Assembly: GCA_044355655.1 (NCBI GenBank)
Contig: JBIKXS010000033.1
Coordinates: forward strand, 1 to 36,502
DNA: 36,502 nucleotides
Origin: UBA3064 sp023258775
GTDB taxonomy: Bacteria > Pseudomonadota > Gammaproteobacteria > Burkholderiales > Burkholderiaceae_E
Direction: 5' to 3'
Under the pieces are notes generated by a model, which was not told the origin of the DNA, did not search any database, and worked only from the letters and a program-made list of their open reading frames with translations. The position numbers were made by a program, and so were the translations under genes. The first letter of the stretch is position 1. The number at the start of each line of letters is the position of its first letter. Positions 22,473 through 31,983 of the stretch are shown here, in pieces.

Positions 22473-23911
22473 CGTGGCTTAAGAGGCTGACCTATTTTCA
22501 CAGGTACATCAAATACTGTACCGCTCAAATCCTGAGGAATATCAACCGGACGCTCAGCTTTGAGCATCGCATTAACGCTGCGTAAATCGTCTGCGGTGAG
22601 GCTGCCGGCTGCAGATTTCAGGCGAAGGCCGGTGAGGAGTGCATCGTAGCGAGCCTTTGACAAATCACGTCGTGTTGAACTTAATTGCTGAAGTGCATTT
22701 AACACATCGATATTGATGCGAACGCCGACCTGGTAACCAAGTTCGTTGGATTCAAGCGCAAGCGCACTCGATTTTTCGGCCTCCTCGAGCGCTTTAGCTT
22801 GTGCCATGAGTGAGTTCACACTTAAAAATGCACTGCGTGCCCCTTGCTCAGCTGTACGTCGCGCAGTTTCTGCGTCTTGGCGAGCTTTTTCGTACAAGGC
22901 CGTTGCCTCAGCAATCCGCGCAGCGATTGCACCGCCTGTGTAAAGTGGCACGCTTACTTGAAATCCGATGGAGTTAGTCTGTAGTTTCGCCGAGGGGTTA
23001 AAGGGCGAGGAACCTTTCGATAGGCCTGTGGAGGCAACGGCATCAAGATTGGGGTAATTCGCCGCACGTTGCTTATCGATCTCGCGTTTTGCAACTTCGA
23101 CACTAATCTCGCTTTGGAGTACTCCAAAGTTTTGCAGGCGAGCTGCGCTAACCCACTCGCCCTCTTTTGCAGGCGAGGGTGAAGGCAGGACAACTTTGGG
23201 TTCTAGGGCGTATACGACATTAGGACGCTCACCCACCAACAATGTTAAGTTCGCGACTTTGGTTTGCAAGTCGTTTTGTGAAGCTGCTACTGAAGCTCTG
23301 GTCAGATCGAGCCGAGCTTGTGCCTCTTGTTGATCGGTAATGGTTGCTGTGCCGACTTCAAAATTGCGTTTAGCGGCTTCAAATTGCAGGCTGATTGCTT
23401 TTTCCTGTGCACGCAAGGTAATAAGAGCGTCCTGAGAAATCAACACCTCAAAATAGGCTTGCGCAACTCGCAATGCCAGGTCCTGCTGGCTAGACGCGAG
23501 GTTCGCTTCTGCTTGAGTAATCGAAAGTTTACTTTGCTCGAGCGTAGACACATTGGCCAAGCGATAAACAGGTTGCGAAAGGTTCAGCGTTAGTCCCTGG
23601 CTCATGTAGCTGACCGCCGGATTGGTATTGACTTCAGACCATTGCTGAGACAAATTTGCTGACGCATTGACAGTCGGCAAGAAGAGCGACTGTGTAATTG
23701 GCAAACGCTGTTGAACCGCCCTCAGCTGCGCTTGTGCCGAGGCAAGCTGGGAGTCCTGACGTGTTGCATCGCGAAGCGCAAACATTAAGTCCATAGACCA
23801 ACTTGTTATTGGTCCAAACATGGCAATGCTTGCGCCAACGACGAACGAGAGCGACCTCGAGACTGAGGGCTTTTGAATGGTTGGAACGATCGATAATTTA
23901 GATTTCATCAT
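22469..23911 (-). CDS. tolC: TolC-family outer membrane channel of the efflux operon
   Basis: 480 residues from ATG at 23911 (a second ATG follows at 23908); the longer ORF starting at 24136 is run-on through the methyltransferase gene. A signal peptide (about 20-42, SLSFVVGASIAMFGPITSWS) precedes two structural repeats. The first begins LMFALRDATRQDSQLASAQA. Strands such as SQGLTLNLSQPVYR and SIGFQVSVPLYTGGAIAARI mark the halves, and GVRINIDVLNALQQLSSTRR closes the second; this 'N.DVLNA.Q.L' motif is typical of TolC. It is the last gene of the operon after the Pcm-like gene (28-base gap) and should be the outer membrane partner of the pump encoded at its head. Confidence 0.93.
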   Translation of the reverse strand: MMKSKLSIVPTIQKPSVSRSLSFVVGASIAMFGPITSWSMDLMFALRDATRQDSQLASAQAQLRAVQQRLPITQSLFLPTVNASANLSQQWSEVNTNPAVSYMSQGLTLNLSQPVYRLANVSTLEQSKLSITQAEANLASSQQDLALRVAQAYFEVLISQDALITLRAQEKAISLQFEAAKRNFEVGTATITDQQEAQARLDLTRASVAASQNDLQTKVANLTLLVGERPNVVYALEPKVVLPSPSPAKEGEWVSAARLQNFGVLQSEISVEVAKREIDKQRAANYPNLDAVASTGLSKGSSPFNPSAKLQTNSIGFQVSVPLYTGGAIAARIAEATALYEKARQDAETARRTAEQGARSAFLSVNSLMAQAKALEEAEKSSALALESNELGYQVGVRINIDVLNALQQLSSTRRDLSKARYDALLTGLRLKSAAGSLTADDLRSVNAMLKAERPVDIPQDLSGTVFDVPVKIGQPLKPR

Positions 23912-23939
23912 GGAGCACTGCTGAATGACTTTCACATCG

Positions 23940-24611
23940 TTAAAGACGAAAGTGACTTGGCTTGACAAAACCAAGAAGCGGTGGCGCGATCGTTTCAAAA
24001 AGATTTTCGGAATGGATCGCACCATTTGTCGATTTGGTGAAGCACTGCGCTTCCATGACAGGGCGTCGGCCCACGATGGCGATAAGCCTGCCACCTGGTT
24101 TGAGCCGAGTAAGCAGCCCGTTTGGTAGCTCCTCAAGGCTACCTGACAACACGATCACATCCCAATCCGCAAGCGTGCTTGCTGAAGGTTTTGATCCATC
24201 GGCGTTTATAACTTCGACCTGATGTAGTCCTGCCTGCTTTAAATTATTGCGAGCGAAATTGGCAAGTCCGGCATGAATCTCAAGACTGACGACCCTGATC
24301 GCTCGTGTTGCCAGGAGGGCGGCCATCCAGCCTGAACCGGTTCCGATTTCAAGAACGCTTTCGCCGCGCTTAATTTCAAGCGCTTGGACTAGGCGTGCAT
24401 CGACCTTGGGCGCGAGCATGCACTGCCCAGTGTCAACACCGTCGAGATGCAAGGGGATTTCGACATCGCTGAAGGCGAGTTGCCGCATTGACGCGGGAAC
24501 AAAGTCTTCTCGACGAAGTTGTAGGTGACTTTCTAAAACCGCCGGATCGAGCACCCGCCAGGGGCGAATCTGCTGTTCGATCATATTAAATCGTGCGCGT
24601 TCAAAATCCAT
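23940..24611 (-). CDS. Protein-L-isoaspartate O-methyltransferase-like protein
   Basis: 223 residues from ATG at 24611 (MDFERARFNMIEQQIRPWRV). 'NMIEQQIRPW.VLD..VL' is the signature opening of the Pcm-like group found next to tolC in proteobacteria. The SAM site is VLEIGTGSGWMAALLA (about 85-100), followed by VVSLEIHAGLANFARNN. The C-terminal part is shorter and less conserved than in classic Pcm, and the substrate-binding loop seems changed, so isoaspartate repair is not certain. It lies between the RND pump gene (34-base gap) and tolC (28-base gap), all in one direction. No rhodanese gene separates it from tolC. The link to efflux is by position only. Confidence 0.88.
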   Translation of the reverse strand: MDFERARFNMIEQQIRPWRVLDPAVLESHLQLRREDFVPASMRQLAFSDVEIPLHLDGVDTGQCMLAPKVDARLVQALEIKRGESVLEIGTGSGWMAALLATRAIRVVSLEIHAGLANFARNNLKQAGLHQVEVINADGSKPSASTLADWDVIVLSGSLEELPNGLLTRLKPGGRLIAIVGRRPVMEAQCFTKSTNGAIHSENLFETIAPPLLGFVKPSHFRL

Positions 24612-24645
24612 GATGTTTCAAAGCTCCCTTGAATCTCACACCTAC

Positions 24646-27600
24646 TTATTGTATGCCCTTGTCAACAACTTCCGAGCCTTTGGGCCTTGCAAGCTTTTGC
24701 TTGAGATCATCAAGCAGCGCATAAAGCACAGGCACGACCAATAGCGTGAGGATGGTTGAGGCAATTAAGCCACCGATGACGGCTTGCCCCATTGGTGCGC
24801 GCTGTTCTGATCCTGCGCCAAGACCAAAGGCAAGTGGCGCCATACCAAAAATCATGGCAAGCGTGGTCATTAAGATTGGGCGTAGTCGGATTTCAGCCGC
24901 ACGCAGCAGCGCTGCTCCCCGTTCCATGCCTTGTGCTCGAGCTTGGTTGGCAAAATCGATCAGCAAAATTGCGTTTTTCGTTACCAAACCCATCAACATA
25001 ATAAAACCGATCATCGAAAACATGTTGAGTGTCGACCCGAAGTAGAGCAGTGCCAATACCACGCCAATGAGCGATAAGGGAAGCGACATCATGATCGCGA
25101 CGGGCTGGATAAAGCTGCCGAACTGCGAGGCTAAAATCATATAAATAAAAATAACTGCGAGCATTAAGGCTTGCGCTGCGTAGCCTGCACTTTCCACCAT
25201 ATCTTTGGTCGAACCACCAGTCACAAACCGATAGCCAGGAGGCAAAACCACCTGCTTTAAGGCTTCTTGAACTGCAAGTCCGACTGTGCCTGGAGGAACT
25301 CCGTCAGCCCCTGCAGTAATCGCCACTTCACGCACCAGATCTTTGCGATTGATTTGGGTTGGAGCACTCGATTCGCTCAGGCTAGCGATGTTTCGAAGGC
25401 TCACTGTTCGAGGGCTTCCATCGGCCTCAAAAAGTCCTGTTGTAATTGGTATACGACCAAGATCGTTCAAACTATTGCGAAACCCTTGGGCTAACCTAAC
25501 TCGAACCTCATAGTTTTCATCGTCTGGCCCTCGCCAGGTGGTTGCAACATCCCCTGCAAGCAGGGTACGTAAATTTGACGCAATTTGTGCCAGGCCCACC
25601 CCCTGATCGGCAGCTTCGATGCGCTGTAAGGCTACATCGATCGAAGGTTTGCCGGGCTTAGACGATGTATCAACATCAACAATACCCGGAATTTTTTGAA
25701 TACCTGGTACAACTTCGCTAATAATCCGATTCAACTCGCGACTGTCCGGTCCCTGCAAACTCACTTGAATTGGCTTTCCTGCGCCCACCGCATCACCACC
25801 GCCAACATCGGTTACCGTAACCCCTGGCACTCGACCCATGATTGCACGCACCGGGGCACGCATTTGATCGACTGACATTGGCCGTTCTGCACGAGGCACT
25901 AGACGTAAAACGATGGTGGCGTAGTTTTTACCCTGCGCCAAGCCACTGTTAATGGTGGTGTACGAATCGGTAACGCCAGGTAACTGTCTAAGTGCTGACT
26001 CGATCAGTTTTGACTTTTGTTGCGTTAAGGCGAGCGAGGAACCTTCAGGTGTATAAAAACGAATATAAACCTCGTTATTGTCTGCGACCGGTACAAATTC
26101 TGTACCCACAAAACGCAACATCGGAAAAGCACCAAAAAAGGCTATGAGCGCGATCAGCATCGTCTTGGCCCGATGCTTTAAACCCCATCGCAATAAATCC
26201 ACGTACAGCGACTCGAGCCAGGCCATCACAGCTTGAAATTTTCTCAACAACCATGAAAGCGGACCTTTGCCACGCGGTCCATGGGCATCAGGGTCTTTCC
26301 ATACCGAGGAGAGCATTGGATCAAGCGTGAAAGAAACCAGCATCGACAGCAAGACCGCAAAAGCAACCGTCAGGCCGAATTGTTTAAAGAATCGTCCAAT
26401 GATTCCTTCCATGAAACCAATTGGAAAAAAAACAGCCACAATTGAGAAGGTGGTTGCTGCAACTGCCAGTCCAATCTCCTGCGTGCCTTCAAAAGCCGCT
26501 AGCCGATGCGTTTTGCCCATGGCCTGATGTCGAACAATATTCTCTCGCACGACAATCGCATCGTCGATCAATAAGCCAACACAAATCGCCAGGGCAAGCA
26601 AGGTAACCAGATTGATCGAAAAGCCAAGCAAATACATGACCGAAAAGGTGCCGATCAACGAAATCGGCAAGGTCAAACCAGTAATTACTGTTGAACGCCA
26701 TGATGATAGAAACAAGAACACAATTAATACTGTTAGCGCGGCGCCCTCAACAATATTGCGTTGCACGCTAGCGACTGAATTGCGGATTGCACGTGAGGCG
26801 TCTCGAACCACCACAATATCCACGCCTTGCGGCAATTGCTGTTTGAGTTCTTGCGCACTTTTAATAACTGCATCGACCACTGCAATGGTGTTTTCGCCTT
26901 GTGCTTTGACCACATCAAGTGCGATGGCTCGCTCGCCGTTTACCAAGGCCATGCTGTCAACTTCTTGCTCGCCATCAATAACCCGAGCGATCTGAGATAA
27001 AAACACGGGTTGGCCCTGGCGGCGTCCCACAATCAGCCGCTCAAAGTCTTGCGGCGCGACGATCCGCCCTGTGATCTGAACAACCCGATCTCGATCGCCC
27101 GATTGAATCGGTCCTGCGGGCAGATCCTGGTTTTCAAGTCGAAGTGTGTTCATGACCTGATCGACCGAAATCCGCAAGGCTTCCATACGAACTGGGTCGA
27201 GTTCGATCGCGATTTCGCGTCGCACACCGCCAACCACGGTAACGCGGCCGACGCCCCGAACATTTTGCAGACGCCGCTTGATCAATTGATCAGCGAGCGT
27301 CGTCAGTTCACGAGCAGGAATCTTTTCGCTCTTTAAGGCGAGGGAGACGACTGGATTTTCATCGGGGTCGAAACGAGTGATCAATGGTTCTTTCACACCC
27401 GCACGAAAGGCCGGTTTAACAAGCGCTATTTTTTCTCTAACTTCCTGTGCAGCTTGAACTGGATCGATATTTAAATCAAATCGTATGATGACCAGGGACA
27501 AGCCTTCGTAAGACCGTGATGAAATTTCCTTGATGCCGCTAATGGTGTTGACAGCTTCTTCGAGCTTGCGAGTTATTTCCGCTTCAATCACTTCGGGCGC

Positions 27601-27762
27601 TGCGCCCCCGAATTCGGTTTGAACCAAGACCACCGGGAAATTAATATCAGGGAATTGTTCAACCGCTAAGCGTTGATAGGAAAAAAGTCCCACCACCACA
27701 AAGGCAAGCATTACCATGGTGGCAAAAACAGGATGTTGTATTGAAACGCGGGTAAACCACAT
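24646..27762 (-). CDS. RND efflux pump, HAE1/AcrB-like inner membrane subunit
   Basis: 1038 residues, normal for an HAE1 pump, starting MWFTRVSIQHPVFATMVMLA. Twelve membrane segments in the usual 1+5 / 1+5 layout surround two large periplasmic loops. The paired Asp of the proton relay is in AICVGLLIDDAIVVRENIVR, and the matching block of the second half is MLMGLVTKNAILLIDFANQA. 'GEQRAPMGQAVIGGLI' and the C-terminal LVVPVLYALLDDLK are also typical. The pump takes substrates from periplasm or outer leaflet and passes them to the adaptor and TolC by proton exchange. It follows the adaptor gene with a 15-base gap. Substrate range cannot be read from the sequence. Confidence 0.96.
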   Translation of the reverse strand: MWFTRVSIQHPVFATMVMLAFVVVGLFSYQRLAVEQFPDINFPVVLVQTEFGGAAPEVIEAEITRKLEEAVNTISGIKEISSRSYEGLSLVIIRFDLNIDPVQAAQEVREKIALVKPAFRAGVKEPLITRFDPDENPVVSLALKSEKIPARELTTLADQLIKRRLQNVRGVGRVTVVGGVRREIAIELDPVRMEALRISVDQVMNTLRLENQDLPAGPIQSGDRDRVVQITGRIVAPQDFERLIVGRRQGQPVFLSQIARVIDGEQEVDSMALVNGERAIALDVVKAQGENTIAVVDAVIKSAQELKQQLPQGVDIVVVRDASRAIRNSVASVQRNIVEGAALTVLIVFLFLSSWRSTVITGLTLPISLIGTFSVMYLLGFSINLVTLLALAICVGLLIDDAIVVRENIVRHQAMGKTHRLAAFEGTQEIGLAVAATTFSIVAVFFPIGFMEGIIGRFFKQFGLTVAFAVLLSMLVSFTLDPMLSSVWKDPDAHGPRGKGPLSWLLRKFQAVMAWLESLYVDLLRWGLKHRAKTMLIALIAFFGAFPMLRFVGTEFVPVADNNEVYIRFYTPEGSSLALTQQKSKLIESALRQLPGVTDSYTTINSGLAQGKNYATIVLRLVPRAERPMSVDQMRAPVRAIMGRVPGVTVTDVGGGDAVGAGKPIQVSLQGPDSRELNRIISEVVPGIQKIPGIVDVDTSSKPGKPSIDVALQRIEAADQGVGLAQIASNLRTLLAGDVATTWRGPDDENYEVRVRLAQGFRNSLNDLGRIPITTGLFEADGSPRTVSLRNIASLSESSAPTQINRKDLVREVAITAGADGVPPGTVGLAVQEALKQVVLPPGYRFVTGGSTKDMVESAGYAAQALMLAVIFIYMILASQFGSFIQPVAIMMSLPLSLIGVVLALLYFGSTLNMFSMIGFIMLMGLVTKNAILLIDFANQARAQGMERGAALLRAAEIRLRPILMTTLAMIFGMAPLAFGLGAGSEQRAPMGQAVIGGLIASTILTLLVVPVLYALLDDLKQKLARPKGSEVVDKGIQ

Positions 27763-27777
27763 AGGCTGCTTGAGCTG

Positions 27778-28962
27778 CTAGGGTTGGAGCAACTGCACCG
27801 GCACGCCGTTTTTCATAGCGGCCGATCCGGTTGAGCTGCTCCCGAGGGCGGTTGCGATCACCGTATCGCCTTCATTTAAACCTTCGAGGATTTGGACCAT
27901 GCCGAGGGCGCCGTTTGGCGCCATGGCGCGTTCGTCGCGAATCCCTGTACGTACGAGTTGCTCTTGCAGTTTGCCCTCCTTCACCAGCCATACTGCCTGA
28001 CGGCCCGCCTGATCACGAACCGCGTTAAAAGGGACTGCCAGCACTTGGGTTTTGGCCTGTAGCGGTAGTAAGCCTTGCACAAAAGCGCCGATGCGCAAGC
28101 TTGAAGGCGGCGCTTCCAGACCAAGATAAACCATCACATTTCTGGAGTTACCGCTGGTTGCTGGATTAATTCGCAATACTTTGGCGCTTTGCGCAGCATC
28201 AAGCCCCTCGATTTGCAGGTTCAATATCTGGCCGATCCGAATGCCAGACAAATCTTGTGTAGGTACGGATACCTCAGCTTCAAGTTTTTCTGCGCTAACG
28301 ATCGATAAGACGCGATTATCAGGTGAGAGCTTTTCCCCGGGGAGCGCATAGCGCTCGGCCACCACGCCACGAATGGGTGCGATAAGCTTTGTGTCTGCCA
28401 GCGCCTTTATTGCTTGCTCGAGTTGAAACTGGACGGCATCGTTGGCTGCCTTGGCCGCGTCAAGTGCGGAGATCGTATTGGCGCTGCTGTTTTCCGAGAT
28501 AAAACCGCGGGCAACCAATTGTTTATTGGCTTCGGCATTACGCTGTGCAGTCAGCCACTGCGCTTCGGCCTGTCTTAACTGGGCCTGTCTTTCCTTGATT
28601 CTAAGCTCATAGTCGGTGGGATCAATTTGACCAACAACATCACCCTTGTTGATCGCCATACCTTCGCGTACGCTCAAGCTTCGTAATTCGCCGGCGACTT
28701 TTGCTTTCACGGTGGCACTCTCGACCGCCCGCACCGTGCCGGTGAGCGGGATGTATGAGGCTAAGGCCGTGGGCTTTACAGTGATCCAGTCCATCGGTGC
28801 AAAACGCAGCGCTTGGTCAGTCTGCTTGGCTACAAGCTCAAGTGCCAGTGGGTTAGATGGTTTTTTTCCATCCTTTCGTTTCCAGATAGCTGCAACAGTG
28901 ACTGCGATAATGATGAAAAGGACTAAAAGGCCAATGAGAAGGAGTTTGTATTTTCGGTTCAT
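27778..28962 (-). CDS. RND efflux periplasmic adaptor (MFP)
   Basis: 394 residues from ATG at 28962 (MNRKYKLLLIGLLVLFIIIA); another in-frame ATG at 28986 is possible and neither has a strong ribosome binding site. The N-terminus is a membrane anchor (about 6-26). The lipoyl half VKAKVAGELRSLSVREGMAI is followed by the helical hairpin (about 115-165, RQAQLRQAEAQWLTAQRNAE) and the return half KLIAPIRGVVAERYALPGEK. The beta-barrel and membrane-proximal domains follow, ending with VQILEGLNEGDTVIATALG. It joins the pump to TolC and is first in the operon, so the promoter should lie in 28963-29180. Confidence 0.93.
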   Translation of the reverse strand: MNRKYKLLLIGLLVLFIIIAVTVAAIWKRKDGKKPSNPLALELVAKQTDQALRFAPMDWITVKPTALASYIPLTGTVRAVESATVKAKVAGELRSLSVREGMAINKGDVVGQIDPTDYELRIKERQAQLRQAEAQWLTAQRNAEANKQLVARGFISENSSANTISALDAAKAANDAVQFQLEQAIKALADTKLIAPIRGVVAERYALPGEKLSPDNRVLSIVSAEKLEAEVSVPTQDLSGIRIGQILNLQIEGLDAAQSAKVLRINPATSGNSRNVMVYLGLEAPPSSLRIGAFVQGLLPLQAKTQVLAVPFNAVRDQAGRQAVWLVKEGKLQEQLVRTGIRDERAMAPNGALGMVQILEGLNEGDTVIATALGSSSTGSAAMKNGVPVQLLQP

Positions 28963-29191
28963 AGGATCACATGCTACGCGATTCATTTGACAGTATCAGC
29001 ATGATTGCAAGGGGCAGGCTTGCGAGTTCCCAAGCGCAAGTCTTTGGTGCACCGGGGCAAGCTTTGCTTTGCTTGGGTCGCGCACGGATTTCACTAGTCC
29101 GATGCCTTGTTTCGCGGGGGACAGTCCTTGTTGCGGGCCTAAGTGACACCCTAAGGCATTTTCTTGAATCCCAACCCTTGGAGGTGTTCGC
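28963..29191. other. Divergent gap between the efflux operon and the sialidase-like gene
   Basis: No confident gene. Short overlapping frames exist on both strands (for example 28971-29198 on plus) without family resemblance. GGAGG at 29180-29184 is the probable ribosome binding site of the next gene. No regulator gene for the pump is next to it. I see no clear palindrome. Confidence 0.4.
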
Positions 29192-30463
29192 TTGGTAAGG
29201 CGCTCAGAAACGCGTTTAAGCGATCAACGCGAAGCGCCTCGCGACACGCGTTATTCAGGCGCGAGGTCCAAAACAACCCCCCGAAGGCCTGGATCAACGC
29301 CTCGCACAGGTTCTGGCGGTCGCAGGGAAAATCAAGGCACGTATGACAAGGACAATTCCTCAAAGCTACTGAGTGTTCATCCCGCTTTCTTGGTGATCTT
29401 GCCACTTCTGGCTTTGTTGATCGTGATGAGTGCGCCGCGCGATCCCTTGCCGTCGCGGGTGGAGCCCCCGATCAAAGCAGCGGCAAAGCTCATGTCCGAA
29501 GGCGATTTGCTTCATCGTGGCCCAATTGTTACCACGCCCTTTGTCGATGGTCTTGCTGTCGTTTCCCTACCGGGCGGGCGTCTGCTTGCTGCTTGGTACG
29601 GTGGTGCGCGTGAGGGTGCGCAGGACATGACTGTTTCAAGCGCATTATTTGATGGCAGGCAATGGTCTGTACCACGCGCGGTCTTGAAGTCAGCGGACCT
29701 TACTGCCGGGTCGCTGCAATGGGCAAGAAGGCTTGGCGATGTTGCCCTTCATGTGGATCGTTCAGGCTATGTCCATTTGTTTGTGGCAGGCCATATGCTC
29801 TCGGGTCTGACTGCCGCTGCCATCGAACATTTCCGCTCCGCTGATGGTGGTCAGCAGTTTGAGCACTATCAACGTCTACCACTTTCACCCTTTTTAAACT
29901 TATCCCACGCTGTCCGGGCGCCTGCGCTTGTGCTCAAGGGGGGCGGATTTTTACTGCCAATTCATTTTGATTTTGGCGCGAAATACGGTGTATTGCTTCG
30001 CTTTGATAGCACGGGCAAGCTGCTCCATCGAGAAAGAATGGATGGGCCGCCTCACTTACTTCAACCCTGGGCGCTTGCCCACGACGAGCGTTTAGTCGAA
30101 TTTTTTCTGCGTGACGGCTCAATGGATGATCCGAGAGTGTGGCTTGCACGCCTGGATCGTTCTGAACCTACGCGCGCGCTGCTGATCAAGAATTCAGACT
30201 CGTCTCTCGCTGCAATCCCATCGTTTGACGGCTCGAGCTGGCTGGTTCGAAATCCAGAGGGGAGATCGCGCGAGACCCTTGTTTTACAACGCTTAAATGC
30301 TTTGCAACAACCAACTGAAACATTGGTATTAGAAAAGGGCCGAGCGGGCGAAGCATTTTCAAATCCGGTCATTGCGCAGACCGACGATGGTCGCATCCAT
30401 ATTCTTTATACCGATCGGCAAAAGCGCTTTGCCCACAGGGTTTTCCGAGCAACTGGCTTATGA
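29192..30463 (+). CDS. BNR-repeat/sialidase-like protein with N-terminal anchor
   Basis: 423 residues from TTG at 29192, chosen because GGAGG lies seven bases before it; later starts (TTG 29390, ATG 29426) lack one. The first 60 residues are Arg-rich and unlike a domain, so a later start remains possible. A hydrophobic segment (PAFLVILPLLALLIVMSAP) would anchor it with the rest in the periplasm. The body looks like a BNR/sialidase beta-propeller: LPGGRLLAAWYGGAREGAQD, FRSADGGQQFEHYQRLP (an Asp-box-like turn) and IAQTDDGRIHILYTDRQK. True neuraminidase residues cannot be confirmed. Its stop overlaps the membrane protein gene by four bases, and uppP follows, suggesting an envelope role. Confidence 0.75.
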   Translation: MVRRSETRLSDQREAPRDTRYSGARSKTTPRRPGSTPRTGSGGRRENQGTYDKDNSSKLLSVHPAFLVILPLLALLIVMSAPRDPLPSRVEPPIKAAAKLMSEGDLLHRGPIVTTPFVDGLAVVSLPGGRLLAAWYGGAREGAQDMTVSSALFDGRQWSVPRAVLKSADLTAGSLQWARRLGDVALHVDRSGYVHLFVAGHMLSGLTAAAIEHFRSADGGQQFEHYQRLPLSPFLNLSHAVRAPALVLKGGGFLLPIHFDFGAKYGVLLRFDSTGKLLHRERMDGPPHLLQPWALAHDERLVEFFLRDGSMDDPRVWLARLDRSEPTRALLIKNSDSSLAAIPSFDGSSWLVRNPEGRSRETLVLQRLNALQQPTETLVLEKGRAGEAFSNPVIAQTDDGRIHILYTDRQKRFAHRVFRATGL

Positions 30464-31086
30464 ACATTGAAGCGATTCAAGGCTTGCATGCTCAACTGAT
30501 CAAGTCTTGGCCGTTGCTCGCTGCGAGCTTAATGCTTGGTTGGCTATTTGTGGGGATCTCTTCGAGATGGCTCACCAAAGCCTGGTTGCGCTGGCCTAGC
30601 GCTGCTTTGGTCGCTGCGATTGCCTGGATTCCCTACCAAAACGCACCGATTGGCGCTGCATTGAGCCCGATTAGCAGCGTTATCTCGCCAATGTCGATGT
30701 TACTCATGATGGCTGCCATTCAATTAGGACGTGAGCGACTGTTTCCTGCTTCGGTATGGGCCTTGTTACTGTTGCTCGGTATTGCGATTGGTCTTGATTT
30801 GTTTGCGATCTCACCATGGCGAGTGCTTCAATGGGGCTATCTCGCAGACGCCTCGCGCATGGGTCAGGCTGTGCTTGCCACTGTTTTGAGTCTTTTGATT
30901 CTACTCATTGCGCTGAGACGACCCATACTGGCAGCACTATGTTTGCTCCCTGCCTTGTTTTGGCGATTTGGTTTAACGCCTAGTCCGAATCTTTGGGAGA
31001 CCTATTTGGATGCCCCTCTGGCAATCGCAGCGCTGATTGGCCTTGTTGGTCATTTTAAGTCGTCGATTCGAACGTCTCATGAATGA
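30460..31086 (+). CDS. Integral membrane protein, unknown function
   Basis: 208 residues, almost entirely hydrophobic, with about six to seven predicted membrane segments (for example LLAASLMLGWLFVGI at 19-33, AALVAAIAWIPY, MSMLLMMAAIQLG, WALLLLLGIAIGLDLFAI, AVLATVLSLLILLIALRR). No motif I can tie to a family. The start ATG overlaps the stop of the sialidase-like gene (ATGA), and its own stop overlaps the uppP start by eight bases, so the three are one translational unit. It probably works with the anchored sialidase-like protein, which would share its membrane location, but this is inference from gene order. Confidence 0.8.
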   Translation: MNIEAIQGLHAQLIKSWPLLAASLMLGWLFVGISSRWLTKAWLRWPSAALVAAIAWIPYQNAPIGAALSPISSVISPMSMLLMMAAIQLGRERLFPASVWALLLLLGIAIGLDLFAISPWRVLQWGYLADASRMGQAVLATVLSLLILLIALRRPILAALCLLPALFWRFGLTPSPNLWETYLDAPLAIAALIGLVGHFKSSIRTSHE

Positions 31087-31954
31087 GTTAGCGATTTCGC
31101 CCTGGTTGCAAGCCATGATCCTCGGAATTGTTGAGGGTTTGACGGAATTTCTACCGATCTCATCAACCGGACACCTGATTCTGATCGGTAGTCTGATCGG
31201 TTTTCATGGCGAAAAGGCAAAGCTCTTCGATGTGGCGATTCAAACCGGGGCGATGTTCGCTGTTATTTGGTATTACCGAGAGCGACTGTTGCTTGCTTTT
31301 AGAGGCTCCATTGGTGCGAGTCTTTTCGGTATGGCCTGCAAAGACAGCGAGCGCGCGCTGTCATGGCGCTTGCTACTTAATGTACTGACGGCATTTATGC
31401 CTGCAGTTGTCCTCGGACTACTATTTGGGAGCGCCATCAAGCGTTATCTTTTTAATCCAATTCCTGTAGCGCTTGCCTTTGTTGTAGGCGGCTTCATTAT
31501 CCTATGGGCTGAAGCGCGAGCGGCCAGCGATCAACATCCCATTCGGATTGAAAACATCGATCGAATAAGTGGACTTGATGCCTTAAAGCTTGGGTTGATG
31601 CAATGTTTTGCACTCATTCCAGGTACAAGTCGATCAGGCGCGACCATTATCGGCGGTATGTTTTTAGGTTTATCGCGAAAGGCAGCAACCGAATTCTCGT
31701 TCTTTCTAGCGATTCCGACCTTAATTGGCGCTGGGCTTTACGATATTTATAAGTATCGGGCGCTTTTGAGTTGGGACGATCTGCCGATGTTTGCCATCGG
31801 ATTAACGACTGCTTTTTTCTCCGCGCTGGTTGTTGTCCACTGGTTAATCCAATTTGTAGCCAAACACAGCTTTGTTGCCTTTGCCTGGTATCGCATTGTG
31901 TTTGGTGCGTTGGTGCTCATCACCGCTTATAGCGGTCTTGTTTCTTGGCACTAA
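31079..31954 (+). CDS. uppP: Undecaprenyl-diphosphatase UppP (BacA)
   Basis: 291 residues from ATG at 31079 (MNELAISPWLQAMILGIVEG); an upstream in-frame start at 31037 adds 14 residues inside the previous gene and is less likely. The family's two signature regions are present: EGLTEFLPISSTGHLILIGS (E19, E23, S29, H32) and PGTSRSGATIIGGMFLGLSR. The protein is polytopic with re-entrant loops. It removes a phosphate from undecaprenyl diphosphate so that the lipid carrier for peptidoglycan and O-antigen can be reused. This fits the LPS genes nearby. Bacitracin tolerance is a known side effect of its dose. It closes the overlapping trio. Confidence 0.97.
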   Translation: MNELAISPWLQAMILGIVEGLTEFLPISSTGHLILIGSLIGFHGEKAKLFDVAIQTGAMFAVIWYYRERLLLAFRGSIGASLFGMACKDSERALSWRLLLNVLTAFMPAVVLGLLFGSAIKRYLFNPIPVALAFVVGGFIILWAEARAASDQHPIRIENIDRISGLDALKLGLMQCFALIPGTSRSGATIIGGMFLGLSRKAATEFSFFLAIPTLIGAGLYDIYKYRALLSWDDLPMFAIGLTTAFFSALVVVHWLIQFVAKHSFVAFAWYRIVFGALVLITAYSGLVSWH

Positions 31955-31983
31955 GCAAGTCTTGCGAATTATCTTGAACAAGG

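Noticed and set aside
29093..29105. CACTAGTCCGATG as another copy of the 14-bp recombination motif
   Set aside because: It shares only one arm with the copy at 2904-2917 and lies in an unrelated backbone gap; most likely chance.
29151..29405. 84-codon minus-strand frame overlapping the sialidase-like start
   Set aside because: Tail looks faintly protein-like (RVDRLNAFLSALPSEHLQGL) but there is no clear family or ribosome binding site, and the plus strand has GGAGG plus TTG at 29192.
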